Below are positions 14,232 through 21,030 of a stretch of 41,686 nt of DNA, piece by piece. The position numbers and the translations under genes are program-made. Source of the DNA: a virus; IMG/VR virus record IMGVR_UViG_3300044678_001403, positions 1 through 41,686 of that record; one strand, written 5' to 3'. The notes beneath the pieces are model-generated. The model was not told where the DNA came from. It searched no databases and saw only the letters and a program-made list of their open reading frames with translations. The stretch's first letter is position 1. Each line of letters begins with the position of its first letter.

Positions 14232-15032
14232 TTACTTAAGCCAGAACGGCTTGGTTGCTTTGGGGCTTACCTGCACGGGAACATCCTCCCAGCAAGTGGA
14301 CTTGAACGAGCAGAACTTGCACCGAAAGTCGGTGCGGTCGTTCCCGAGGCGCGGGAGTTCCTTGGGTGACTGAGCGTCAATAACGCGCACTGCGCGGTCT
14401 GACGCTTCTTGAGCGGCCAATGCATCGTACGGGACAAGCTCAACGAGCACCTCACCGGTGTCGCGGTTGAGAGCCGTGAACATCCCGCCAGACGGGATGT
14501 CGAGGTACGCACAGTAAATCTGCATCTGGGCGTAGTACACCGGCTTTGAAACTTTGACGCCCTTGTTCTTGGTGTCGTTCCACGACCTATCGTTGAGCGC
14601 CTTGTTTTCCCAAAGGAGCGGGTACTCAACGCCGGTGATGATGGGGCCGCCGGCGACAATGCCGTCGATGTGTCCGCCGAGGCGTCCGTCCGCAGCTCGG
14701 AAGCCGAACTGTTTTCCGTCGCTCTTCTCGGTTAGCAAGTCGAAGCCTGCCTCGCGAATGTAATCAGCCATGCGGGCTTCTCCGTCATGCCCCATGTCGA
14801 AGATGCGAAGAACCTCCGGCGAGAACCCTGAGCCTTCGTCCTCCGGCGTGTGCTCGTACTCATACCGCAGGCGCCGCTCGCACGCCTCGCCCCACCTAGA
14901 CGCCCCGAGGTAGTCCCGCTTCTCTTGGCTTGCCTGCCGCTTCAGAATGGCATCATCCAGCACCGAAGCGATTGCTGCCTGAGCTGGCTCGTTGCCGGTC
15001 TGCTTCTTTGTCTCTGCTTTGAAGATGCTCAT
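14232..15032 (-). CDS. Cas4-like PD-(D/E)XK nuclease with Fe-S-type cysteines
   Basis: 266 residues. The core reads GHIDGI (H121, D123), WENKA (E142, K144) and YYAQMQIYCAYLDI (Q169), the catalytic order of PD-(D/E)XK exonucleases of the Cas4/RecB group. One cysteine before the core (C51 in GEACERR) and three after it (C238, C241, C247 in CKFCSFKSTC) match the four-cysteine 4Fe-4S arrangement of Cas4 and AddB. It probably resects DNA ends for recombination with the Sak4 protein. ATG 15032 overlaps the preceding stop (ATGA). The C-terminus TKPFWLK resembles the tails of RusA and the DUF669 protein. Confidence 0.85.
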   Translation of the reverse strand: MSIFKAETKKQTGNEPAQAAIASVLDDAILKRQASQEKRDYLGASRWGEACERRLRYEYEHTPEDEGSGFSPEVLRIFDMGHDGEARMADYIREAGFDLLTEKSDGKQFGFRAADGRLGGHIDGIVAGGPIITGVEYPLLWENKALNDRSWNDTKNKGVKVSKPVYYAQMQIYCAYLDIPSGGMFTALNRDTGEVLVELVPYDALAAQEASDRAVRVIDAQSPKELPRLGNDRTDFRCKFCSFKSTCWEDVPVQVSPKATKPFWLK

Positions 15033-15184
15033 TCCTCGTCGTTCTTCATTGCGTAAAAGATGCCGAAGACTGCCAATAGCAGCACCAGCAGATACGCGGT
15101 TACGGAGGCTTTGTCCTCCTGTTGGTATAGTTTCATGGTGTCAACGATTGCGATGATCGCGAATACGGTTGCGAGTATTTTCAT
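15029..15184 (-). CDS. Tiny two-pass membrane protein
   Basis: 51 residues beginning MKILATVFAIIAIVDTMKLY. Two hydrophobic stretches (about 2-16 and 28-45) are separated by a charged loop (QQEDK), and the tail is acidic (KNDEE). It is linked on both sides by 4-base ATGA overlaps, to the zinc-finger gene upstream and the Cas4-like nuclease downstream. This supports it as a real gene translated by coupling. The family is not recognised. Confidence 0.65.
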   Translation of the reverse strand: MKILATVFAIIAIVDTMKLYQQEDKASVTAYLLVLLLAVFGIFYAMKNDEE

Positions 15185-15564
15185 TTCTTTTGATGCTCAC
15201 GCCTGCTCCTAGCCCGTCGAGTACAAAGCGGCCTGCAATGCCTCTGCCAGATCGAGCCCTGCCGGAACCTCGTCCCGCACTGCTCGCAAGTCCGCTCGTC
15301 TCCAAGTGGCTGATGTCCTCCTCTGCGACGACGCATCATCAAAGCCCCGTGCTTTGTGCAGGCTTGGCTACACCTCCGGTTGCGGTTGTTGCGCTGTACG
15401 AACTCCGTGCCGCACTGGTCGCATTTGGCAACAGTCAACTGCCGGTTGACGGTTCGAACCAACAAGGATTGCTTGTCGGTTGCCTTGTCCGGCTCGGCTG
15501 AGGTGATGCGGCCTTCCGACCGCATCCGCTCTACAATCGCCCGTATTTCTGCGGGGTTGATCAT
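15181..15564 (-). CDS. Double zinc-finger protein, paralogue of the one at 10109-10549
   Basis: 127 residues from ATG 15564. It has two CX2CX13CX3C modules, C48/C51/C65/C69 and C93/C96/C110/C114, with exactly the spacing of the paralogue. The first finger has the same CDQCGT start as the first finger there. The C-terminal tail is very basic (RRARSRREHQKK), fitting nucleic-acid binding. The 32 bases encoding its N-terminus (15533-15564) recur at 16111-16142 as the end of another gene, so this gene has been duplicated or recombined in the past. It starts 2 bases after the DUF2829 stop. Confidence 0.75.
   Translation of the reverse strand: MINPAEIRAIVERMRSEGRITSAEPDKATDKQSLLVRTVNRQLTVAKCDQCGTEFVQRNNRNRRCSQACTKHGALMMRRRRGGHQPLGDERTCEQCGTRFRQGSIWQRHCRPLCTRRARSRREHQKK
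15533..15564 (-). repeat. 32-base repeat, copy 1 (start of zinc-finger gene)
   Basis: It matches 16111-16142 at 31 of 32 positions. Here it encodes the zinc-finger N-terminus MINPAEIRAIV. At the other site the same bases encode the C-terminal MIDPAEIRAIVKS of the DUF551 protein. Confidence 0.85.
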
Positions 15565-15566
15565 CC

Positions 15567-16070
15567 CTAGCCAACAATGTACCAATCGTTCGACAGCATG
15601 TCGGTTTGCGAAGCAAGCCATCCCGTAAGTACACTTCCGTCTGCGGTTTTCATACGGATTGATGCAAGACATTGAACTGCTCCGCCATTTTTTTCAGCGA
15701 TGTCTTTCAATCCGTCCTCTTTAATCCATTCAATCGGGACGATGTTGGCTGGCATCAGCCAAAGATACATATCCTTGCCATTCCAGACCTTACGAGTAAC
15801 CCGAAATCCAGATTTTAATGCCTCAAGAGCGTGTCCGAATGTGAGTGCGTCACGCTTTGCATAAAAAAGCTCAAAAACGTGTTTTGGCAACCATGAAATG
15901 TAACCTGTGAAATCTGGATGGTTTGGCTTCTCGACATCGTCGCACTCGACAAGGTAGCCCTCATCATTCCCATCCTCACTCGCTGGCAACTCCCATCCGC
16001 GAAGCTTGTTGTACTCAAGCCTAGTCATTGGATTTGCTTTTACGATTTTTGTCCCGATGTATGTATTCAT
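15567..16070 (-). CDS. DUF2829 protein, Tad2-type anti-Thoeris candidate
   Basis: 167 residues in two parts. Residues 1-70 form a common phage N-terminal module (MNTYIGTKIVKANPMTRLEY, then DEGYLVEC and GYISWLPKHVFELFY). From about 75 on there is a DUF2829 domain: LTFGHALEALKSGFRVTRKV, WNGKDMYLWLMP, a variable insert, then GWLASQTDMLSNDW. DUF2829 is the family of Tad2, which binds the signal molecule of Thoeris defence and blocks it. That this copy does so is inference from the domain. ATG 16070 follows an A/C leader with repeated AAAC (AAACAAACAAAACAAACA). Confidence 0.8.
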   Translation of the reverse strand: MNTYIGTKIVKANPMTRLEYNKLRGWELPASEDGNDEGYLVECDDVEKPNHPDFTGYISWLPKHVFELFYAKRDALTFGHALEALKSGFRVTRKVWNGKDMYLWLMPANIVPIEWIKEDGLKDIAEKNGGAVQCLASIRMKTADGSVLTGWLASQTDMLSNDWYIVG

Positions 16071-16100
16071 TGTTTGTTTTGTTTGTTTACTTATCTACTG

Positions 16101-16472
16101 CTAACTTTTAACAATCGCCCGTATTTCTGCGGGGTCGATCATTTTCTCCACCTCCTTCGGTGGTTCCGGCAATGGCATCCAATGGGTTGGCATATAGCCT
16201 CTCCACACCCCAAACTGGTCGATGCAAGACACCGTCAAGTGATACCACCTGCCAATGCAAACAAGCACCATCTCGTTGGCTGGAGGATGAGCTTCGCTGA
16301 CCGGAATCCATCGTTGAGCCTCCTTCAACCGCTCAACCTCGGCGCGGAGGGCGTCACGCTCAGCAATAAGCTCGGGAATGTTGACCGGAACCTGTCCGCC
16401 TTGTCCATCGGCCACGCAGACTCTTCCGTTTGTGTAAAGGAAGAGGAACCCTTTTGGATAGTGCTCGCTCAT
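16101..16472 (-). CDS. DUF551-type protein with a captured C-terminal segment
   Basis: 123 residues. The middle has the DUF551 pattern found in many phages (RWIPVSEAHPPANEMVLVCI, then THWMPLPEPP). Before it is a short helix with IAERDALRAEVERLKEA. The last 13 residues (MIDPAEIRAIVKS) are nearly the N-terminus of the zinc-finger protein at 15181 and lie in a 32-base DNA repeat, so this tail was probably joined by recombination. ATG 16472 overlaps the upstream stop (ATGA) and is preceded by a strong AGGAGGTG site inside the upstream gene. Function unknown. Confidence 0.75.
   Translation of the reverse strand: MSEHYPKGFLFLYTNGRVCVADGQGGQVPVNIPELIAERDALRAEVERLKEAQRWIPVSEAHPPANEMVLVCIGRWYHLTVSCIDQFGVWRGYMPTHWMPLPEPPKEVEKMIDPAEIRAIVKS
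16111..16142 (-). repeat. 32-base repeat, copy 2 (end of DUF551 gene)
   Basis: Partner of 15533-15564 with one mismatch. It keeps the ATG and frame of the zinc-finger start but runs into a stop after ten further codons, so it looks like a truncated remnant of a zinc-finger gene fused to the DUF551 frame. Confidence 0.85.
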
Positions 16473-16705
16473 CCCTGCACCTCCTTTTCAGGTAGCACTA
16501 AGTTGTTGAGCTTGAAAATCGTGTCTCCGTTTACGACATCATCTTTTTCACTCGCAAAAAACAACTCTATGACATTGCAGTTTTCGCCGCGCCAAACGAC
16601 CGACCCCGCGTTACGGATGAACGCTTTCGGGAACGTGTCGCAAACCTTTGAGAGGCTGTCGATGCGAACAGGGCACAGCACCTGAAGAATTGCGCGCTCG
16701 CTCAC
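16469..16705 (-). CDS. Hypothetical small phage protein
   Basis: 78 residues from GTG 16705, beginning MSERAILQVLCPVRID. It is predicted as a small alpha/beta protein with no recognised family. It overlaps both neighbours by 4 bases. Its last residues, EVQG, come from the AGGAGGTG ribosome site of the next gene. Confidence 0.65.
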   Translation of the reverse strand: MSERAILQVLCPVRIDSLSKVCDTFPKAFIRNAGSVVWRGENCNVIELFFASEKDDVVNGDTIFKLNNLVLPEKEVQG

Positions 16706-17013
16706 GGCTGCACCTCCTCATTCACTTTGTTCATCAGCTTCGTCAACAAGTCTCCCGCTTGGATACAGGCGTTGTCTCCAAAGTCACCCCGAAGAGCTTG
16801 CGCGTGAGATATCGCTTCGTCGCGTTGAGCAAGCAAAAGTGCATTTTTGCGGATTAGTGGCCCACAAATCTCAGCAAGTTTAGCACAGGTGATATCTTGC
16901 CCGAACCCACCCTCAGCGGTCATAAACGAATTGCAGGTGTAGTTTGCGTGTCCATTGCGAATAGGCACCCACAACCCAGAACCGCACTTCGGACATTTAT
17001 CTGGAGCGCTCAC
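16702..17013 (-). CDS. Hypothetical protein with N-terminal zinc ribbon
   Basis: 103 residues from GTG 17013. CPKCGSGLW (C7, C10) with later cysteines (YTCNSF, ITCAKL) suggests a zinc-ribbon-like N-terminal half. A helical C-terminal half follows (about 55-100) and it ends EEVQP. It is coupled to both neighbours by 4-base GTGA overlaps, with GGAGGTG embedded before its start. It may bind nucleic acid; no family is assigned. Confidence 0.65.
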   Translation of the reverse strand: MSAPDKCPKCGSGLWVPIRNGHANYTCNSFMTAEGGFGQDITCAKLAEICGPLIRKNALLLAQRDEAISHAQALRGDFGDNACIQAGDLLTKLMNKVNEEVQP

Positions 17014-17246
17014 GGCTGCACCTCCTCAAGTTTGATTTCAGACTTCACGACTGGCCGCAGCGTTGCGACAAGCTCGAAGATTTGCACGGTCGCAAACCAG
17101 TTTTCATCGGGGTCTCTCTTTAGGCAGTTGCACGACGAGTCAAAGAGTTCTTTGGACTCCTCAAGAATCACTTTGCGGCACTGTGTGAGGGTGAATGGCC
17201 CATGAAGAGCATCCTCCTTGCCTGCTCGAAAGTAGTATCGGCTCAC
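17010..17246 (-). CDS. Hypothetical small phage protein
   Basis: 78 residues from GTG 17246, beginning MSRYYFRAGKEDALHGPF, with two close cysteines (SSCNCLK). It ends EEVQP, encoded by the ribosome site of the next gene. The family is not recognised. It is a member of the coupled gene string. Confidence 0.65.
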   Translation of the reverse strand: MSRYYFRAGKEDALHGPFTLTQCRKVILEESKELFDSSCNCLKRDPDENWFATVQIFELVATLRPVVKSEIKLEEVQP

Positions 17247-17548
17247 GGTTGCACCTCCCCGACCTTTTTCGTGCCGTCACGCAAATGGTCTGCTTCAGTT
17301 GTAAAGCATTCCTTTACTACTGGTTCCCACTTGTCCAGTGCCCTCAGAAACGCCTCGGCCCGTTGCCGTGCGGTGGCGCGAATGCCAAATAAAGACCCCT
17401 CTACGGAATCCAAAATCATAGCGTAAACCATGTATTGGTTTCCACTGAGTTCGTCCTCCGCTTCGTGCATGGCGTTCAGGTCGCCGCAGTAGTCCGCTTG
17501 CCATCCGTGCAACTCACCGATGGCGTGGTTGATTTGATCGTTGGTCAT
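17243..17548 (-). CDS. Phage ABA-sandwich-type small protein
   Basis: 101 residues. The pattern ACCESS-type N-terminus MTNDQINHAIGELHGW, then CGDLNAMHEAE (about 22-32) and ATARQRAEAFLRALDKW (about 58-74), is that of the short alpha-beta sandwich proteins common in phages and of unknown role. It starts at ATG 17548 after TTGTGCAACC, a degraded form of the GGAGGTGCAACC junction used by its neighbours. It ends GEVQP, overlapping the next start by 4 bases. Confidence 0.7.
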   Translation of the reverse strand: MTNDQINHAIGELHGWQADYCGDLNAMHEAEDELSGNQYMVYAMILDSVEGSLFGIRATARQRAEAFLRALDKWEPVVKECFTTEADHLRDGTKKVGEVQP

Positions 17549-17560
17549 GGTTGCACAATG

Positions 17561-17821
17561 CTAAAAAGCATCAAAATATTTATTTCCATTATTATCCATT
17601 ATGCCGTCTTTATAGATAGTCTCTTTAATAGGAACATCATCTACGAAAAACTTGGGCCTGAAATCTCCATCACCATCAGAATAAAAAGTAATTTTTCTTG
17701 AACCACCTAAGTTTCCTAATTGCTCCATGTAACGAAGCATTCCTAAAAAATGAGGAATCCAACGCTCTCTCATTGTGCAATTTATTGTAAATGTCACATC
17801 CTTCGTTTGGTCGTCGCTCAC
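17561..17821 (-). CDS. Hypothetical phage protein, AT-rich insert
   Basis: 86 residues from GTG 17821. It includes INCTMRERWIPHFLGMLRYM and the acidic FYSDGDGDFRPKF (about 46-58), a pattern I associate with a conserved hypothetical phage protein. The gene is visibly AT-richer than those on either side. It lacks the EVQP tail and is not overlapped with the next gene (12-base gap). These signs suggest later insertion into the coupled string. Confidence 0.65.
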   Translation of the reverse strand: MSDDQTKDVTFTINCTMRERWIPHFLGMLRYMEQLGNLGGSRKITFYSDGDGDFRPKFFVDDVPIKETIYKDGIMDNNGNKYFDAF

Positions 17822-18009
17822 GGTTGCACCTCCTTTTCGTTGGTCTCACCGAGATGGTCTGGCGTCGGCGGAATCTCCATCCAGTGCGTTGCCTTCCACA
17901 TATCGCAGTTAGCCAGTCGCGTCCTGATGGACAGACCAAGCTCGCCGGTGACCAGCACCTGCTTGCCGACTTCCGGCAGGCGGTCTTTTACTAAAATCCA
18001 CTCGCTCAT
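17818..18009 (-). CDS. DUF551-type small protein
   Basis: 63 residues: EWILVKDRLPEVGKQVLVTG (about 3-22) and KATHWMEIPPTP (about 39-50) match the DUF551 pattern, as in the protein at 16101. It ends KEVQP through the embedded ribosome site of the next gene. ATG 18009 follows AAGGAGGAG inside the upstream gene and overlaps its stop by 4 bases. Function unknown. Confidence 0.75.
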   Translation of the reverse strand: MSEWILVKDRLPEVGKQVLVTGELGLSIRTRLANCDMWKATHWMEIPPTPDHLGETNEKEVQP

Positions 18010-18179
18010 AGCCTCTCCTCCTTCTCACGCTCACACTCAACGCACACCCACCTGCCGCACGGGCCAATGCCATCATGGTCGTCCACCCAATCCATGAGCG
18101 CACCGCACTCGCACTCCTTCTCGGCCGGCTCTGGCGCATCTTGCAACCAGCCATCGTACCAACTTGGGAGCCCGCTCAT
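18006..18179 (-). CDS. Tiny zinc-ribbon-like protein
   Basis: 57 residues beginning MSGLPSWYDGWLQDAPEP. It carries CEC (C23, C25) and, about 16 residues on, CGRWVCVEC, enough cysteines for one zinc site, with a Glu/Arg-rich tail. ATG 18179 is preceded by AAAGGAG and overlaps the upstream stop by 4 bases. Its own tail encodes AAGGAGGAG for the next gene. It is short but well supported by the coupling on both sides. Confidence 0.7.
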   Translation of the reverse strand: MSGLPSWYDGWLQDAPEPAEKECECGALMDWVDDHDGIGPCGRWVCVECEREKEERL

Positions 18180-18319
18180 TTGGACTCCTTTCTGAGGCGC
18201 ATGATTTCGGCCTCGATACGCTTGAATGTCGCCTCGAACGCACGCCGGTTTGGGTGCGACTGAAGCAGTGTCTCCGTCAAAGCCAGAAGCTCAACGGTTT
18301 CGTGTGTTATGTTGTTCAT
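18176..18319 (-). CDS. Tiny helical protein
   Basis: 47 residues beginning MNNITHETVELLALTETLLQ, all helical and ending in a basic stretch (RLRKESK). ATG 18319 overlaps the DUF3310 stop by 4 bases. It is preceded by ACAACCAAAACAAA, which is at once an A/C leader and the codons for the TTKTK tail of the DUF3310 protein. The family is not recognised. Confidence 0.6.
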   Translation of the reverse strand: MNNITHETVELLALTETLLQSHPNRRAFEATFKRIEAEIMRLRKESK

Positions 18320-18612
18320 TTTGTTTTGGTTGTGATGCGAGCAATCTCTCGGCGAAGATACCAAGCGGCCTTCTCCAAGTCTTCCCGCTGCGTTTCGTAC
18401 TTGAGACCTGCTCGCCACACATACTTGATGACGTTTCCCAAGTTGAAATTGAAGTGCTCGGCGACCTGGATGCACTCGGTGCCAGACGGGTGCTGATTGT
18501 AATGGTCTGGATGATCCACGGTGTTTGTCGCTTGTGTTGTCGATGAGCTCGGGGAGTATGACCTCCCACCACAGTTTGCTGTACATACTTTGTCTTTCGG
18601 TTGGTTTTCCAT
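18316..18612 (-). CDS. DUF3310 (SaV-like) protein
   Basis: 98 residues. The DUF3310 core is clear: VDHPDHYNQHPSGTECIQVA (about 33-52), FNLGNVIKYVWRAG (about 56-69) and EDLEKAAWYLRREI (about 77-90). Members are widespread in phages next to nucleotide and DNA metabolism genes; the biochemical role is not settled. It starts 6 bases after the helicase stop and leads the coupled string of tiny genes that runs to 16101. Confidence 0.85.
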   Translation of the reverse strand: MENQPKDKVCTANCGGRSYSPSSSTTQATNTVDHPDHYNQHPSGTECIQVAEHFNFNLGNVIKYVWRAGLKYETQREDLEKAAWYLRREIARITTKTK

Positions 18613-18618
18613 AGTCCT

Positions 18619-20262
18619 TTAGCCAAGAATCGCTTTTTTTATGCGTGCCTCGTTGAACTTCCACGTGAGCACGCAGCTTGCGCGGTAGCGCGACATCCCA
18701 AACATCGGAACATCAGCCATATGCTTCAGTTGTGAGTCCGTTGGTGGCAGCTTAATCCAACTGCGTGTCTTTCGGGAGTTCGTTCTATCCCCATTGCTGC
18801 GAAGGAAATCGTCAGCCTGAGCAAGCGCAAGTTCCTTGGAGTTGGTGCGCGTGATGATGGTGACCGCGCCTCCGGTGACGCCGCCAATGGCGTTGTACAC
18901 CTCACCAAGCCTGATGACCGCGCCCCACGCAGTGAGCGCGTTCGCCATACGCACGGCGTCCCCGTACATCGACTCCCACCGGAAGGGCGACATCTCGATG
19001 ATTTGCATCTCCGACATCTCGAAGGACTCGATGGTCTCGATGCCGTTGACGCGAACCGGAAACACGTAGCCGCACACGGGGCAGCTGCTGACCGCAGCCG
19101 GCACCTGAATGCCGCATTCGGGGCACTTCTTCATCGGCGCTTCACCGGTCTCGCTCTGGCGAACGAACAGGCGGTCTCCCGCGTCGATGTCACCGTGCGT
19201 GAGCAGTGAGGCGCCAAAGTCCAAGATGATGCAATCGCTCTTAATCACCCCAGGGTATCGCTTGGCGTCGATGCACGGTCTCAGCCCTCGCCCGATCATC
19301 TGAATCATGGTCGACTTCTGACTGCACGGACGCACCAACACAACGCACCCCACACGCTGGCAGTCCCAGCCCTCCGTCAGCTTCATCACGTTGAGCAGCA
19401 CCTTGATTTTGCCTTGGTCGAAGCGCCTCAGAACCGTTGCGTTGTCGTCGTCGGACATCTCGGAGTGTACCGCCTCCGCCGAGATGCCTTCTTCGCGGAA
19501 CGCCTCAGCCAAGTGCTGGGCGTGTTGGATGGTCGAGCAGAACACCACGGTCGAGCGGTCGGACGCCTTCTCGCGCCAATGCCGCAGAATCTCCGAGTGA
19601 ACCGCTCGCTTGTCCATGATGGCTTCCACCTCGCCCATGTCGAACTCTGCACCGGTCTTCTGCACGCTCTGGAGTTGGTCATTGAGGCCGATGTCCATGC
19701 GGAACGCACGCGGCGGCACGAGGTTCCCAGTAGCGATGAGTTCGCCCACGGTGATTTTGTCGGCGACGTTGTTGAAAACCGCGGTGAGAGCCTGCTTGTC
19801 TCCGCGCTCTGGGGTTGCCGTAAGCCCCAACACGACGCCCTTCGGGGAGCGTTCGCGGAAAGTATCCACAATCCGCATATAGGTGTCGGCCGCCACGTGG
19901 TGACATTCGTCGATGAACAGTCCGGTCATCCCGCTCGGCATGGTTGCCAAGTTGGATGGCCTGCACAGCGTCTGCACCATTGCGAAGGTCGCGCCATCCG
20001 ACCAAGCCTTGCGCTCGGCAGTGTACACGTCGGTCTTCTCCGTCGGGCAGTACCGCTTGAAGGTGTCCTTGTTTTGCTTCACCAGTTCGTCGCGGTGTTG
20101 AATGACGAGAACCGGCCCGCGTTTCACGAACGGCGCAAGGATTGCGCTGCCCATGACTGTTTTGCCTGCGCCAGTTGGCGCAATGCCTAGAGTGTTACCG
20201 CACTCGTTCAGTGCGGCGATGCAAGCGTCAACAAACTGCGCTTGCCGTGGACGTAAAATCAT
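18619..20262 (-). CDS. DEAD/DEAH-box superfamily 2 helicase with zinc ribbon
   Basis: 547 residues from ATG 20262 (a GTG at 20319 would add 19 residues of poor fit). It has an N-terminal LRPRQAQFVDAC Q-like motif, Walker A APTGAGKT (28-35), motif II DECH (118-121), motif III LGLTATPERGD, and a second RecA domain with GRGLRP. A four-cysteine ribbon (KKCPECGIQV, CPVCGYVF) follows the helicase core, and the C-terminal part is a basic unknown domain. This is the RecG/UvsW/type III restriction-like phage helicase often found with Sak4 and RusA, probably remodelling forks and recombination intermediates. Confidence 0.9.
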   Translation of the reverse strand: MILRPRQAQFVDACIAALNECGNTLGIAPTGAGKTVMGSAILAPFVKRGPVLVIQHRDELVKQNKDTFKRYCPTEKTDVYTAERKAWSDGATFAMVQTLCRPSNLATMPSGMTGLFIDECHHVAADTYMRIVDTFRERSPKGVVLGLTATPERGDKQALTAVFNNVADKITVGELIATGNLVPPRAFRMDIGLNDQLQSVQKTGAEFDMGEVEAIMDKRAVHSEILRHWREKASDRSTVVFCSTIQHAQHLAEAFREEGISAEAVHSEMSDDDNATVLRRFDQGKIKVLLNVMKLTEGWDCQRVGCVVLVRPCSQKSTMIQMIGRGLRPCIDAKRYPGVIKSDCIILDFGASLLTHGDIDAGDRLFVRQSETGEAPMKKCPECGIQVPAAVSSCPVCGYVFPVRVNGIETIESFEMSEMQIIEMSPFRWESMYGDAVRMANALTAWGAVIRLGEVYNAIGGVTGGAVTIITRTNSKELALAQADDFLRSNGDRTNSRKTRSWIKLPPTDSQLKHMADVPMFGMSRYRASCVLTWKFNEARIKKAILG

Positions 20263-20301
20263 AAGTGCCTTTGTTTCACTGCGCCAAAATGAAAGCGCTG
20301 T

Positions 20302-20318
20302 TGCAGGGTCTCCCTGCA
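20302..20318. other. Hairpin upstream of the helicase gene
   Basis: TGCAGGG and CCCTGCA form a perfect 7-bp stem with a 3-base loop. It lies 40 bases upstream of the preferred helicase start (on the minus strand) and downstream of the DUF669 terminator. A leader structure controlling helicase expression is possible. Confidence 0.4.
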
Positions 20319-20354
20319 CACCATACGGCTTGGATTTGCCGTAAGGTTTACCTC

Positions 20355-20394
20355 AAAAAAGGGGGACGAGACAACCATTATTGCCCCGCCCCCC
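20355..20394 (-). terminator. Intrinsic terminator after the DUF669 gene
   Basis: On the minus strand GGGGGCG pairs with CG(T)CCCCC, with one bulged T, across a loop of about 18 bases and is followed by TTTTTT. It separates the DUF669 gene from the helicase unit and may be partly read through. Confidence 0.7.
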
Positions 20395-20418
20395 TACATC
20401 CCCAAACAAACTCCTGTG

Positions 20419-20994
20419 CTACTTCAACCAAGCAGGTTTCTTGCGAGCTGTCGCAGCTGCTGGAGCCGCTGCTTTCGCAGCTGGCACCGGTGCTGGTGCT
20501 GGTGCGCTGCCTTCGGTTGCCTGCGCCCACAGCTTGTGCCCGTTGCTGGCTGGATTCGGTGAGCCCCAGTCCGCAATGCTGTTGCGGTCTGCGCGTCCGT
20601 CCTTGCCCTTGTCGATGCCGACCTTGATGACGACTTCAGCGCCGTTGAGCGCCTCGATGATTTGGTTGAAATCACCGCTGTTGAACTGCTCGTACGAGGC
20701 AGGGTCTTCGTAGTTGAAGACGCCCTTGCTCTCAAGGATGCGAGTGATGGCACCGATGCCCATCTGACGCCACACCTCGCTGTTGTTCTCATCGAAGGGA
20801 TTGCAAACCATCCCGAACACGCGCCGGTTGTTGTACTGACCCCCTTGGATGGCGAGCTCGATGGATAGGTAGTCACCACCGGTTGACTGACTGCTCTTGC
20901 GCTCCTTCACCACAAGGATGGCCTTGGCGACCGTTCCTTTTGGGATGAGTTCCATCTCTGTTGACCCGACGTTTGTTGACTGTGAATTGAACAT
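20419..20994 (-). CDS. DUF669-type ssDNA-binding-like protein
   Basis: 191 residues. The N-terminal 130 have the DUF669 pattern, with a strand region around LSIELAIQGGQYNNRRVFGM (about 44-63) expected of an OB-like fold. A low-complexity Ala/Pro linker follows (about 160-182), then a short tail, KKPAWLK. This build (DNA-binding body, flexible linker, conserved tip) parallels bacterial SSB, although the tip differs. It lies directly below the Sak4 gene, the common pairing of a single-strand annealing or recombination module. ATG 20994 follows an A-rich leader (ATAAAAATACAATC). Confidence 0.8.
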   Translation of the reverse strand: MFNSQSTNVGSTEMELIPKGTVAKAILVVKERKSSQSTGGDYLSIELAIQGGQYNNRRVFGMVCNPFDENNSEVWRQMGIGAITRILESKGVFNYEDPASYEQFNSGDFNQIIEALNGAEVVIKVGIDKGKDGRADRNSIADWGSPNPASNGHKLWAQATEGSAPAPAPVPAAKAAAPAAATARKKPAWLK

Positions 20995-21030
20995 GATTGT
21001 ATTTTTATTTGTATTATTTTTTTTGCTTAT

